Shown piece by piece: positions 6,860-15,526 of a DNA stretch of 46,039 nt (position 1 is the first letter of the stretch; the number at the start of each line of letters is the position of its first letter). Location of the stretch: positions 1 to 46,039 of the forward strand of contig NZ_SSXE01000065.1 of the NCBI RefSeq assembly GCF_021699195.1. The letters run 5' to 3'. A program made the position numbers and the translations under genes. The notes beneath the pieces are model-generated. The model worked only from the letters and a program-made list of their open reading frames with translations. It had not been told where the DNA came from and did not search any database. The stretch comes from Nonomuraea sp. MG754425. Lineage in GTDB: Bacteria; Actinomycetota; Actinomycetes; Streptosporangiales; Streptosporangiaceae.

Positions 6860-7360
6860 ATGGCGCACGACGATGAGTCTCCGCCGGGCGGCGAGGACCT
6901 CGACGCGGTCGTCACCGCGGTGCTGGCGGGCTCCCGGCTCCTGGTCGCCCTCACCGCCCGGTCGCTGGCCGCCGCCGAGGACAAGATCACCCTGCCGCAG
7001 TTCAGGATGCTGGTGGTGCTGGCCGGCCGCGGGCGGACCAAGCTGGTGACGATGGCCGACCTGCTCGACGTCAACTCCTCCACCGCCATGCGGATGGCCG
7101 ACCGGCTGGCCGGCGCCGGACTGGTCGTCCGCGAGGTCAACCCGAGCAACCGGCGCGAGAGCCTGATGCGGCTGACCGGTGAGGGGCGGCGCGTCGTGGA
7201 CGAGGTGATGACCCGCCGCAGGAACGAGATCGGCGAGATCGTCGCACGCATGTCCACCGCGCAGCGCCACGCGCTCGTCTCGGCCATGAACGCCTTCAAC
7301 GAGGCGGGCGGCGAGCCCACGACGGCCGGTCCACACCCGCTGGGCTGGCCGGACGGGTGA
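6860..7360 (+). CDS. MarR-family transcriptional regulator
   Basis: A 166-aa MarR protein. Dimer helices VVTAVLAGSRLLVALTARSLA, a central ITLPQFRMLVVLAGRG, the helix-turn-helix TMADLLDVNSSTAMRMADRLAGAGLV and the wing with REVNPSNRRESLMRLTGEGRRV. ATG 6860 gives a leader of about 40 nt from the TATACT box; a GTG two codons earlier is possible. The dyad TTGCACAGTGCAA in its promoter fits self-repression, and the same gap serves the divergent STAS gene, so the regulator may link a small-molecule signal to the STAS partner-switch. That link is inference. Confidence 0.92.
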   Translation: MAHDDESPPGGEDLDAVVTAVLAGSRLLVALTARSLAAAEDKITLPQFRMLVVLAGRGRTKLVTMADLLDVNSSTAMRMADRLAGAGLVVREVNPSNRRESLMRLTGEGRRVVDEVMTRRRNEIGEIVARMSTAQRHALVSAMNAFNEAGGEPTTAGPHPLGWPDG

Positions 7361-7410
7361 GATTCGAGGGCTGTTGACTCCATGTTCGAGGGCGTGGGAG
7401 TCTCCTCGAC

Positions 7411-7434
7411 GTATGACGGGTGCGGCCGTCATAC
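7411..7434. terminator. Hairpin in the 232-bp gap after the MarR gene
   Basis: GTATGACGG (7411-7419) and CCGTCATAC (7426-7434) form a perfect 9-bp stem with a 6-nt loop. It may end the MarR transcript or be an operator for the next gene. Apart from an imperfect GACTCC/GGAGTC dyad at 7375-7402, I see nothing else in 7361-7592. Confidence 0.4.
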
Positions 7435-7592
7435 CTCCCGCCGCCGATGCCATGGCCCGTCCGGGCCGGCTCCGGCGGGATCACGATCCAGACAGCGTCT
7501 GACCGCCGGTCGGCCGGCCTCCGCCACGGTTTCGTCCCTGGGGTGGCCGCGCGGTGCCGGGCGACCGGACGCCGGCTCCGGTGAGGTGACAG

Positions 7593-8351
7593 ATGACTCG
7601 GCTCTGCGGCGGAAACGACGGGGGCGCGGTTCGCGTCAAGGGCACCGTCCGGCGGCCGGTGCGTGAGTGGACGGCCTCGGTGCACGCACTGCTCCGGCAT
7701 CTCGAACGCATGGGCTTCCCCGGGGCGCCGTGTGTCCTGGGGGTCGATGAGCTGGGGCGGGAGATCCTCACGTACCTGGAGGGCGAGACCATGGGCGACG
7801 CTCCGGTGTGGCCCCCGTGGTCGCGTACCGAGGAGACGCTCGTGCAGGTGGCGGAGTGGACGCGGGCCTACCACGAGACCGTGGCCAGCTTCGTGCCCCC
7901 GCCCGGCGCCCGCTGGCGCACCGGCGCCTCCTGGACGCCGGGCGCGGTCGTCGTCCACAACGACGCCACGCCCTGGAACGCCGCCTGGCACCGGGGCCGG
8001 CTGACCGGCTTCTTCGACTGGGACTTCGCCGGCCCCGCCACCGTGGACTCCGACGTCGCCTGGATGGCGCACGCCTGGGTGCCGCTGCACTCCCGCCGCG
8101 TCACCGAGACGGAGGGCCTGTGCGACTTCGACGCGCGGCCCGCCCGGCTGCGGCTCTTCCTCGACGCCTACGGCTGGCGCGGGAGCACGGACTCGGTGAT
8201 CAAGGAGATCCAGGCGCGGATGCGGGTGCGGGCCGCGCAGATCCGCCGCCTCGGGGCGTCCGGCGAAGGGCTGTACGCGCGGCTGCTGCGCGGCGGCGTC
8301 GCCGACGACCTCGACCAGGCCATCCACGAACTGCACGACTTCCCCCGATGA
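7593..8351 (+). CDS. Aminoglycoside-phosphotransferase-fold kinase (APH family)
   Basis: A 252-aa protein with the APH/choline-kinase fold. The catalytic loop is VVHNDATPWNAAW (aspartate base plus metal-binding asparagine) and the metal-binding motif follows in GFFDWDFAGPA. Upstream, the stretch around GREILTYLEGETMG occupies the nucleotide-fold hinge position. The N-lobe is short; the glycine loop is not clear, which is common in small APH paralogues. GTGAGGTGA lies just before the ATG. Such proteins are abundant in actinomycetes and rarely have known substrates; antibiotic resistance should not be assumed. Convergent with the kinase gene at 8380. Confidence 0.88.
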   Translation: MTRLCGGNDGGAVRVKGTVRRPVREWTASVHALLRHLERMGFPGAPCVLGVDELGREILTYLEGETMGDAPVWPPWSRTEETLVQVAEWTRAYHETVASFVPPPGARWRTGASWTPGAVVVHNDATPWNAAWHRGRLTGFFDWDFAGPATVDSDVAWMAHAWVPLHSRRVTETEGLCDFDARPARLRLFLDAYGWRGSTDSVIKEIQARMRVRAAQIRRLGASGEGLYARLLRGGVADDLDQAIHELHDFPR

Positions 8352-8379
8352 CCCCCCGTCCCGCCGCGCCGCCCATACC

Positions 8380-9870
8380 TCAGGAGGGCTGGTAGTCGCG
8401 CAGGTGGCGGGCGACCTCGGCGGTGTAGTCGCGCCACTTCGCCGGGATGCCGTCGGCCCGCTTGAGCGGGTCGACGCCGCTGCGGTAGAGCGCGGCCAGC
8501 TTCAGCGCCGGGTCGCCGGGCAGCTTCTCGACCTCCGGGCCCAGCGCGCACATGAACCGGCCCATGGAGACGATCGACAACTCGGGGCTGAACGGGGGAA
8601 CGGGCTTCGGGCTCTGCAGGCCGCCCGGTTGCCAGTGCCACAGCACCCCGGGGGTCCACCTGGCGATGCCGTACTCGTCGCGCACCGAGTCCGACAGCCG
8701 CGGGTCGTAGTCCGACTCCGCCTTGAGCATCGCCGCGATCAGGGCCGGGCTCAGGCCGGGCTCCGCGCAGTAGGTCCCGGCCTGGACGATCAGCGGACGG
8801 TACTCGCGCGGGATGTCGGCGTCGTCGCGCAGCCAGCGACCGGTGTCGTCGGCCGCCGGTGACGGCGCGCTCGTGACGGCGCCCGGCTGCGGATCCTCGC
8901 CGCCGCCCGGCGGGGCGTCGAAGGGCTGGACGAGCGCGATGGCCGCCGCCGTCGCGACCCCGGCGACGGCCACCGCCGTGCCCCCGACGATCACCGCCCG
9001 CCGCCGCGCCGACCCGTGTCCCGCCGCACGCTGCTGCTCCGGGGCCTCCGGAGGCGGTTCGCCGGGCGCGGGCGTCAGCTCCATCGGGACGGGCGACGAC
9101 AGGGCGGCGGCGTAGGCCGCGGCGTCGGGCCAGCGGGCCGCGCGGTCGGGGTCCAGCGCCCGCATCACCGCCGCGTCGACCGCCTCCGGCACCCCGTGCC
9201 GCAGCGCGCCCGGCGGCACCCGCTGCTCCGGCTTGGCCGGCACCCTGCCCGTGAGCAGGTGATACGTCAGCGCCCCCAGCCCGTGGACGTCGGCCCGCGC
9301 GTCGGGCGCCCCGTCGAAGTAGAGCTGCTCGGGAGCCTGGTAGCCGGGTGACCCGGCGGGCAGCGTCAGCCCGCTCAGGTGATCGGTGGAGCGCGCGATG
9401 CCCAGATCGGCCACCATCACCCGCTCCCCGCCCTCGGGCCGCGAGCAGAACAGCACGTTCGACGGCTTCAGGTCGCGGTGCACGACCCCGATGCTGTGCA
9501 GGACGGCCACGCCCTGGCAGATCTCGCCCATCAGGCCGAGCGTCTCCTCGACCCCGAGGGGCGGCCCGGCCAGGCGCTGCTCCAGGGTGCCGCGGTCGGC
9601 GTACGTCATCACGAAGTACGGCCGCCCGTCGTCGAGCTGTCCGAGGTCGAAGACCTGCACCAGCAGGTGGGAGTCGGCCCGGCGCAGCAGCCGCGCCTCC
9701 TGGAGGAACCGCTCGCGCACGTCGGACTGCCTGGCCCAGTTGTCGGCGAGGATCTTGACCGCCACCGACGAGCGCAACTCGTCGTCACGCGCGAGGTAGA
9801 CGGAGGCGAAGCCCCCGACGCCGATGAGCTGCTCGATCCGGTAGCGGCCTGCGTGGGGAGGAGCCGTCAT
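8380..9870 (-). CDS. Membrane Ser/Thr protein kinase with an extracellular lytic-transglycosylase-like domain
   Basis: A 496-aa one-pass membrane protein. The Hanks-type kinase covers about residues 10-262: glycine loop IGVGGFASVY, Lys39 in VAVKI, catalytic loop HRDLKPSN with Asp133, and DLG (155-157) in place of the usual DFG. A proline-rich linker leads to a transmembrane helix at about 292-314. The outer part has a Pro/Gly/Ser linker and then, from about 355, an SLT/lysozyme-like region: YCAEPGLSPALIAAMLKAESDYDP, where Glu385 occupies the catalytic position, followed by YGIARWTP in place of the usual GLMQ-type stretch. PASTA repeats, the common sensor in such kinases, are absent. It is divergent from an FHA protein, a likely partner. 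Confidence 0.9.
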   Translation of the reverse strand: MTAPPHAGRYRIEQLIGVGGFASVYLARDDELRSSVAVKILADNWARQSDVRERFLQEARLLRRADSHLLVQVFDLGQLDDGRPYFVMTYADRGTLEQRLAGPPLGVEETLGLMGEICQGVAVLHSIGVVHRDLKPSNVLFCSRPEGGERVMVADLGIARSTDHLSGLTLPAGSPGYQAPEQLYFDGAPDARADVHGLGALTYHLLTGRVPAKPEQRVPPGALRHGVPEAVDAAVMRALDPDRAARWPDAAAYAAALSSPVPMELTPAPGEPPPEAPEQQRAAGHGSARRRAVIVGGTAVAVAGVATAAAIALVQPFDAPPGGGEDPQPGAVTSAPSPAADDTGRWLRDDADIPREYRPLIVQAGTYCAEPGLSPALIAAMLKAESDYDPRLSDSVRDEYGIARWTPGVLWHWQPGGLQSPKPVPPFSPELSIVSMGRFMCALGPEVEKLPGDPALKLAALYRSGVDPLKRADGIPAKWRDYTAEVARHLRDYQPS

Positions 9871-10057
9871 TCAGCTCATCATGGCCGATGGCCCCGGATC
9901 CGTCCACGCGCCCTCGTACCTACCAGGTTACGCACGGCCCCCGCGATCCGGCAGGATCGGAGCGGCGACTCCGAGACGGGAGCGAACACCATGGACATCC
10001 GGCGTGCCGCCGTCGCGGTGGCCGCGTGGCCGTCCGTCTGACAGCGCCTGTCCGTCC

Positions 10058-10086
10058 TCGACACCTCCCAGACACACGAGTAGGGT
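10058..10086 (+). promoter_or_regulatory. Leaderless promoter of the FHA gene
   Basis: TCGACA at 10058-10063, 17-bp spacer, TAGGGT at 10081-10086. The expected start coincides with the A of ATG 10095, so the mRNA is probably leaderless; no ribosome site is visible upstream of that ATG. Confidence 0.55.
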
Positions 10087-10094
10087 CGCGCCCG

Positions 10095-10826
10095 ATGTCC
10101 CACAGCACGATCTTGATCCAGATGGCCGCCACGCCCACCGACGACCGGCCGTACTCGCTGGAGCTCGCACCCGGCGAGCAGGCGTTCTTCGGCCGCGGGA
10201 CCCCTGGCTCGCCCGTCGACCTGCTGCTGGACGACCCCGCCGTCTCCCGCAGGGCCGGCCGGATCGTGGCGGTGGGCGACTACTGGGTGCTGTCCAACCT
10301 CAGCACGTCCAAGACGTACGTGGTGGAGAATCCCGAGGGCGGCGGGGAGTTCGTGAAGGTGCCGCCGGGGCGGATGGGCGCGCCGATCCCGTTCGAGTTC
10401 TCCCGGGTGACACTGCCCGCCGTGGACGGCACGGTCTCGTTCCTGGTGTTCGCGCCGCAGCACGTGCACGTGCCTCCCGGCCACGCGGACGGCGGCGCGG
10501 CCACGCAGGTCGCCTACCCGCTCGACCAGAACGCGAAGTACTTCCGCATCCTGGTCGCCCTGTGCGAGCCGCGCCTGCGCGACTCCTCGACCTCGCGCAT
10601 CCCGACGATCCCCGAGATCGGCGAACGCCTGCCCGACCTGGGGCTCAGCCGGACCGCGATCGGCTTTCACATCGGGTATCTCGCGGAGAAGAAGCTGCAC
10701 GTCAAGAGCCCGCAGGCAGGGGAGGGCAAGGCCGACTGGCAGCGTCACGCGCTGGTCTCGCTCGCCCTGAGGTTCGACCTGGTCACCAGCGACCACCTCG
10801 CCCTGCTCCCGGTGCCGGGCCGGTAG
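10095..10826 (+). CDS. FHA-domain protein with a winged-helix-like C-terminus
   Basis: A 243-aa cytoplasmic phosphothreonine-binding protein. The FHA fold spans about residues 20-120, with FGRG at 32-35, SRR at 51-53 and the asparagine of VLSNLSTSKTYVV at 68, in the places of the family's phosphopeptide-binding Gly-Arg, Ser and Asn. From about 140 an all-helical region (KYFRILVALCEPRLRDSS then GLSRTAIGFHIGYLAEKKL) resembles a winged-helix DNA-binding segment; this second assignment is weaker. It lies 224 bp from the divergent Ser/Thr kinase and could be its substrate or reader, by analogy with kinase-FHA pairs in other actinobacteria. Confidence 0.85.
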   Translation: MSHSTILIQMAATPTDDRPYSLELAPGEQAFFGRGTPGSPVDLLLDDPAVSRRAGRIVAVGDYWVLSNLSTSKTYVVENPEGGGEFVKVPPGRMGAPIPFEFSRVTLPAVDGTVSFLVFAPQHVHVPPGHADGGAATQVAYPLDQNAKYFRILVALCEPRLRDSSTSRIPTIPEIGERLPDLGLSRTAIGFHIGYLAEKKLHVKSPQAGEGKADWQRHALVSLALRFDLVTSDHLALLPVPGR

Positions 10827-10897
10827 CCCGCCATGAGCGGCCCCGGAGCCGGTCCACGACCGCCCGCCGCGTCAGCGCCACCACGGGGGACCGCCCA

Positions 10898-10922
10898 CGT
10901 CAGGAACCTGCACCTCCTGACG
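10898..10922. terminator. Hairpin between convergent FHA and P450 genes
   Basis: CGTCAGGA (10898-10905) and TCCTGACG (10915-10922) form a perfect 8-bp stem with a 9-nt loop in the 175-bp convergent gap, suiting termination from both sides. No other feature is seen in 10827-11001. Confidence 0.5.
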
Positions 10923-11001
10923 GGACGGCCAGGCTCGGCGCGCGACGGGGAAGAGCACGTGACCGGCCCGGGGCACCCGGCCCGCCAGGGGACGGAACCC
11001 C

Positions 11002-12210
11002 TCAGGCCAGCAGCACGGGCAGAGCCAGGACGTCGCTGCCCGTGAACGACGGCAACGGCCGCAGCGCGCCCGGCTCGACCGCGAGCCGGAGCCCGGGGAA
11101 GCGGCCGAACAGCGCGGGCAGCGCGACCGCGGCCTCCAGCCTGGCCAGCGGGGCGCCCAGGCAGAAGTGCATGCCGTGGCCGAAGGCGAGGTGCCGGCGG
11201 TCGTGCCGGTCGATGTCGAACCTGCCGGGATCGGGATTGACCAGCGGATCGCGCCCGTGCGCGCCGAACCCGATCAGGATGGGGTCGCCCGCGGCGATCG
11301 TGACGCCCTCGCCGAGGTCGATGTCCGCGGTGGCGAAGCGCAGCGGCAGGTGCATGACGGGCGGGTCGCGGCGCAGCGACTCCTCGATCACGTCCGTCCA
11401 CCGCGCGGGCGCGGCCAGGACGGCCGCGAGCTGGCCGGGGTGGGTCAGCATGGCGACGGTGGCGTGGTCGATGAGCGACACCGCGGTCTCGCTGCCCGCG
11501 CCGATCATCAGCAGCAGGGTGCTGACCACCTCGTCCATGGTGAGCCGGTCGCCGTCGTCCTCGCGGGCGGCCAGCAGCAGGGTCGTCAGGTCGTCGCCGG
11601 GCGCGGCCCGCTTGGTCTCGACCAGTTCGTGCATCGCCGCGTAGATGCCCTCCCGCATCGCCGCGGCCCGCTCGGCGGTGAGCGAGTTGTCCAGGACGAG
11701 GTCGATCGCCGCCAGCATCGCGGGCCGCTGCCCGGCCGGGACGCCGAACAGGTCGCAGATGACGCCGCTGGGGATGGGGTAGGAGTAGCGGGCGCGCAGG
11801 TCCACCGGCTCGCCCGGCGGGAGGCCGGCCAGCTCGTCGAGCAGCCCGGCGGCGATGCGCTCCACGGCCGGGCGCATCGCCTCGACGCGGCGGCCCGTGA
11901 ACGCCCTGCCGACCAGGTTCTTCAGCCGCCGGTGGTCGTCGCCGTCGGCGGTGAGCATGCTGACCACGTCCACCCAGGCCGTCAGCCAGGCGATGGCGAA
12001 CGGCTGATAGCCGGGCCACGACGTGCGGGCGTCCTTGGAGACGTGCGGGTGGGTCAGCAGGCGCCTGACCACCTCGCCCCGGGTGACCGACCAGGCGACG
12101 ACGCCGGCGGGCAGGCGTACGCGGACGGCGGGGCCGGCCGCCCGCAGCCGGTCGGCCTGGTCGTGGAGCCGGCTCCCGGAGGTGTCGAGGATCGTCGGCG
12201 CGTCGGTCAC
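11002..12210 (-). CDS. Cytochrome P450 (bacterial class I type)
   Basis: A 402-aa soluble haem monooxygenase. Hallmarks: the I-helix oxygen-binding motif AGSET at 238-242 inside LLLMIGAGSETAVSL, the ExxR pair Glu277-Arg280 in EESLRRDPP, and the haem loop FGHGMHFCLGAPLAR with ligand Cys350. GTG 12210 has GGAGG 6-7 nt upstream. It needs ferredoxin and reductase partners, none of which is encoded nearby. It lies 65 bp downstream of the molybdenum hydroxylase operon on the same strand, so readthrough is possible, but no metabolic link is evident. The substrate cannot be read from sequence. Confidence 0.96.
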   Translation of the reverse strand: MTDAPTILDTSGSRLHDQADRLRAAGPAVRVRLPAGVVAWSVTRGEVVRRLLTHPHVSKDARTSWPGYQPFAIAWLTAWVDVVSMLTADGDDHRRLKNLVGRAFTGRRVEAMRPAVERIAAGLLDELAGLPPGEPVDLRARYSYPIPSGVICDLFGVPAGQRPAMLAAIDLVLDNSLTAERAAAMREGIYAAMHELVETKRAAPGDDLTTLLLAAREDDGDRLTMDEVVSTLLLMIGAGSETAVSLIDHATVAMLTHPGQLAAVLAAPARWTDVIEESLRRDPPVMHLPLRFATADIDLGEGVTIAAGDPILIGFGAHGRDPLVNPDPGRFDIDRHDRRHLAFGHGMHFCLGAPLARLEAAVALPALFGRFPGLRLAVEPGALRPLPSFTGSDVLALPVLLA

Positions 12211-12275
12211 GGGGACCTCCTGCGTGCACGATGGGGGAATCGTCCGGTAAGGGGTCTACCCGGTGGAGGGGCGGC

Positions 12276-14522
12276 CTACAGCAGGTCCTCGACGCGGATC
12301 GGCAGGCTTCGCGGGCGGCGGCCCGTGGCGTGGAAGACGGCGTTGGCGATGGCCGGGGCCACCCCCACCAGGGCCACCTCGCCGAGGGTCTTCACGCCCG
12401 TCGGGTTGAGGGTGAAGTCCGGCTCGCCGACGAAGGCCACCTCGATCCGGCCCACGTCGGCGTTGACCGGGATCACGTAGTCGGCCAGGTCGGCGTTGAC
12501 GAAGCCGCCGAAGCGGGGATCGACCTCGCTGTGCTCGCTCAGCGCCGCGCCGATGCCCCACACGACCGCGCCGCGCACCTGGGCCTCGGCCGTGACCGGG
12601 CTGGCCACCCGTCCGCAGTCGGCCACGCTGACCACCCGCGAGACGCGTACGCGCGGGGCCGCGGGTGCCACCCGCACCTCGGCGAAGTGCGCGATGAAGC
12701 TGAAGGCGACGTGGCCGGGGTACTCGGGGCCCGCCGGGGCGACCAGGCCCGCGCGCATCCGGTCCACCGCCTCGGGCGGCTGGCCGGGCCCCTTGGTGAG
12801 GGCCTCGGCCACCACCTCGGCGCCGTCCTGCTCGGGGGCGCTCCGCCCGGCCGCCGCGACGGCCGCCGCGACGTCCACGGGGCCCTCCCGCGGGACGCCC
12901 AGGCGGGCCCGCAGTTCGAGCAGCGCCGCGTGGACCGCCAGCAGCGTGCTGTTGGTGCCCCACGCCCCCGCGGTCAGATGGTGCGGCACGACGCGGGTGT
13001 CGCCGACGACGACGTCCACCCGGTCCACGCCGATCCCCAGGTCACCGGCCACGGCGCGGGCCAGGGCGGTCGTGATGCCCTGGCCCATCTCGTGCCCGCC
13101 CACCTCCGCCAGCACCCGGCCGTCCGCGCGGGCGCGCAGGCGGGCGAGCACCGGCACCGTCATCACCGGGTACGCCCCGGCCGCCACCCCCCAGCCGACC
13201 AGCGTCCCGTCGGTCTCCCGCATGGAGCCGGGGTCCGGCGGGCGCTCCGCCCAGCCGAACAGCTCCGCGCCCCGCCGCAGGCACGCCGCCAGATGGCGGG
13301 AGGAGAACGGCTTGCCCGTGACCGGGTCCGCGCCCGCGTCGTTGGAAAGGCGCAGCTCGACCGGGTCGCGCCCGGCGGCGCAGGCCAGCTCGTCGAGGGC
13401 CGACTCCAGCGCGAACGCCGCCGGGTGCTCGAACGGGGCGCGCATGTAGCCGGGCGTCTGGACGTCGGTCCTGACGTGGCGTTGCCGGCCGCGGAAGCTG
13501 CTGATGCCGTACAGGCGGGAGGTGATCTCGGTGTAGGTGGCGGGGAGCAGGTCGCGCCGGGACGCCTGCTGGTCCACCTCGTGGATCGCGGCCAGCAGCC
13601 GGCCCGAGCGGTCGGCGCCGAGACGTACGCGGTGCCGGCTCACCGGGCGGAAGCTCGCCGCGTGGAAGGTGTGCGCGCGGGGCAGCACCAGCTTCACCGG
13701 GCGGCCCAGCCGGCGGGCGGCCACCGCCAGGGGCGCGAGGTGCGGCTGCAGCGAGTTCTTCTGCCCGAACCCGCCGCCCACGTACGGGGTGATGACCTGG
13801 ACGCGGTCCGGGTCGATGCCGAGCTGGCGGGCCAGGCCGCCGCGCAGGGCCCCGGCGCTCTGGGTGCCCTCGTGGACGACGAGGGTGTCCCCGTGCCACT
13901 CGGCCACGCCGCCGATCAGCTCCATCGGCACCTGGTGCTGCGGGCCCGTCTCGTAGACGGCGTCCACCCGCAGCGGGCTGCGCTCGTACGCGCCGTCGGC
14001 GTCGCCCACGACGACGTCGGCGAGGAACGGCAGCGGCAGCGCCTCCTCCTGGAGCACGGTCTCCGTGCCCGCCGCGTCCAGCTCGACGGCGAACGGCTCC
14101 TCGTCATAGGCGGCCCGCACCAGCCCGGCCGCGTGGACGGCGGCGACCAGGGTGTCCGCCACGACCAGGGCGATGGGCTGCCCCCGGTACGCGATCCGGT
14201 CGTCGAGCAGCGGTTGCAGGCTCTGGAAGGCGTAGCCGTCGGCCATGACGTACCCGGCCGGGGCGATGCCCAGGTCGTCGAGGTGCGACAGGATGAGCAG
14301 GACGCCGGGGACGGCGGCGGCCTCGGCGGTGTCCAGGCCGGTGATCCGGCCCTTGCCGGCGGTCGCGACGACCGGGATGGCGTAGGCGAGGCCGGGCGGC
14401 GCGTGGTCGGCGCCGTAGCGGGCCGCCCCGGTGACCTTCTCCCGCGCGCCGACGCGCGGTGTTCTCTCCACGGGTGGCCAGGGGTGCGCCGTCCGGTCGC
14501 CGCTCTCTTCGGTGTCGGTCAT
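12276..14522 (-). CDS. Molybdenum hydroxylase, molybdopterin-binding large subunit (xanthine dehydrogenase family)
   Basis: A 748-aa subunit that binds molybdopterin cytosine dinucleotide and holds the active site. Residues 20-140 form the a/b-hammerhead (RVGAREKVTGAARYGAD), and the cofactor-binding half has YVGGGFGQKNSLQPHLAPLA, RAPFEHPAAFALESALDELA and GGHEMGQGITTALARAVAGDL. Near the C-terminus TLGEVALVGVAPAIANAVF contains the probable catalytic Glu715. The start ATG overlaps the stop of the medium subunit (ATGA). Size and subunit order match aldehyde oxidoreductases of the PaoC/YagR type more closely than true xanthine dehydrogenase, but the substrate is undetermined. No cofactor-maturation gene lies alongside. 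Confidence 0.93.
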   Translation of the reverse strand: MTDTEESGDRTAHPWPPVERTPRVGAREKVTGAARYGADHAPPGLAYAIPVVATAGKGRITGLDTAEAAAVPGVLLILSHLDDLGIAPAGYVMADGYAFQSLQPLLDDRIAYRGQPIALVVADTLVAAVHAAGLVRAAYDEEPFAVELDAAGTETVLQEEALPLPFLADVVVGDADGAYERSPLRVDAVYETGPQHQVPMELIGGVAEWHGDTLVVHEGTQSAGALRGGLARQLGIDPDRVQVITPYVGGGFGQKNSLQPHLAPLAVAARRLGRPVKLVLPRAHTFHAASFRPVSRHRVRLGADRSGRLLAAIHEVDQQASRRDLLPATYTEITSRLYGISSFRGRQRHVRTDVQTPGYMRAPFEHPAAFALESALDELACAAGRDPVELRLSNDAGADPVTGKPFSSRHLAACLRRGAELFGWAERPPDPGSMRETDGTLVGWGVAAGAYPVMTVPVLARLRARADGRVLAEVGGHEMGQGITTALARAVAGDLGIGVDRVDVVVGDTRVVPHHLTAGAWGTNSTLLAVHAALLELRARLGVPREGPVDVAAAVAAAGRSAPEQDGAEVVAEALTKGPGQPPEAVDRMRAGLVAPAGPEYPGHVAFSFIAHFAEVRVAPAAPRVRVSRVVSVADCGRVASPVTAEAQVRGAVVWGIGAALSEHSEVDPRFGGFVNADLADYVIPVNADVGRIEVAFVGEPDFTLNPTGVKTLGEVALVGVAPAIANAVFHATGRRPRSLPIRVEDLL

Positions 14523-15523
14523 CGCAGGGCCCGCTCTCCGGCGATCCGCAGCGCCTCGGCGACGGTGCGGATGCCCAGCTCGATCCGGAACGCGTTGTGT
14601 GTGCCGGCCCGCGCGCCGGCGAACGCGGCCGCACCGGCCCGCCGCGCGCTGCGGCGGTCCAGCACCGCCCCCGCCAGTTCCTCTTCGGCGGAGGGGCAGC
14701 GCCAGGGCCGGGTGGCGACCCCGCCCACGGCGACGCGGCACTCCTCGACCGCTCCGCCCTCGCCCAGCGTGACGGCCACGGCCGCCGAGGCGAGCGCGAA
14801 CGCGTACGACTCCCGGTCCCTGACCTTGTGGTACGTCGATCCGCGCCCGGCGGCGGTGACCGGCACGCGGATGCGGGTGACGATCTCGTCCCAGGCCAGC
14901 GTGTGCTCCCGGTCCGGCCGCTCGCCCGGCTCGACGTGCAGTCCGGCCAGGGGGAGCGTGCGCGTGCCGCGCGGTCCCGTCACGTCGAGGACGGCGTCGA
15001 AGGCGATGAGCGCGACCGCCCAGTCCCCCGGGTAGGTGGCGACGCACGCGTCGCCGCCGCCGAGCAGGGCGTGCCCGCGGTCCAGCCCGCCGATCGCCGC
15101 GCAGCCGCTGCCGGGCAGCCGCTTGTTGCACGGGAACGGGGGCCCGCCGCGGAAGTACGTGCAGCGGGTGCGCTGGAGCAGGTTGCCGCCCACGGTGGCC
15201 ATGTTCCGCAGTTGCTGGGAGGCGGCCTTGGCCAGGGACTCGGCCAGCGCCGGATAGTCGCGCCGCAGCAGCGGGTCGGCCGCCACGTCCGCCATCAGCG
15301 CCCCCGCCCCGAACGTGAGCTCGCGCGGCCCGGCCGTGTCGATCCCGGCCAGTTCGGGCAGCGCGCGGATGTCCACGACGGCGGGCGGGGTCTCGATGTC
15401 CAGCTTCATCAGGTCGAACAGCGTGGTGCCTCCGGCCAGCACCTTCGTGCCGGGGCCGGCCTCCGACAGCGCGCGGACGGCCTCCTCCAGGGTGGCCGGG
15501 GCGGTGTAGGTGTACGGGCGCAC
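14519..15523 (-). CDS. Molybdenum hydroxylase, FAD-binding medium subunit with probable extra Fe-S cluster
   Basis: A 334-aa subunit that passes electrons between the Fe-S clusters and FAD. The FAD-binding patterns are VLAGGTTLFDLMKLD near 28-42 and MATVGGNLLQRTRC near 108-121. Inside the domain is an insertion with Cys121, Cys132, Cys141 and Cys160 (the block CTYFRGGPPFPCNKRLPGSG and on to GGGDAC). In E. coli PaoB/YagS a matching insertion binds a [4Fe-4S] cluster, so I infer the same here. GTG 15523 begins 4 bases after the small-subunit stop, so translation is coupled. Confidence 0.92.
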   Translation of the reverse strand: MRPYTYTAPATLEEAVRALSEAGPGTKVLAGGTTLFDLMKLDIETPPAVVDIRALPELAGIDTAGPRELTFGAGALMADVAADPLLRRDYPALAESLAKAASQQLRNMATVGGNLLQRTRCTYFRGGPPFPCNKRLPGSGCAAIGGLDRGHALLGGGDACVATYPGDWAVALIAFDAVLDVTGPRGTRTLPLAGLHVEPGERPDREHTLAWDEIVTRIRVPVTAAGRGSTYHKVRDRESYAFALASAAVAVTLGEGGAVEECRVAVGGVATRPWRCPSAEEELAGAVLDRRSARRAGAAAFAGARAGTHNAFRIELGIRTVAEALRIAGERALR

Positions 15524-15526
15524 GGC

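Noticed and set aside
7593..8351. Reading the APH-fold gene as an aminoglycoside resistance determinant
   Set aside because: The fold is shared by many kinases; nothing specific to aminoglycosides is visible.
9991..10041. 16-codon ORF (MDIRRAAVAVAAWPSV) between kinase and FHA genes
   Set aside because: It has GGGAG upstream, but no conserved feature, and it ends before the FHA promoter; chance is likely.
12231..15035. 934-codon plus-strand frame opposite the molybdenum hydroxylase genes
   Set aside because: Low-complexity antisense shadow of genes with intact Fe-S, FAD and Mo-cofactor motifs.
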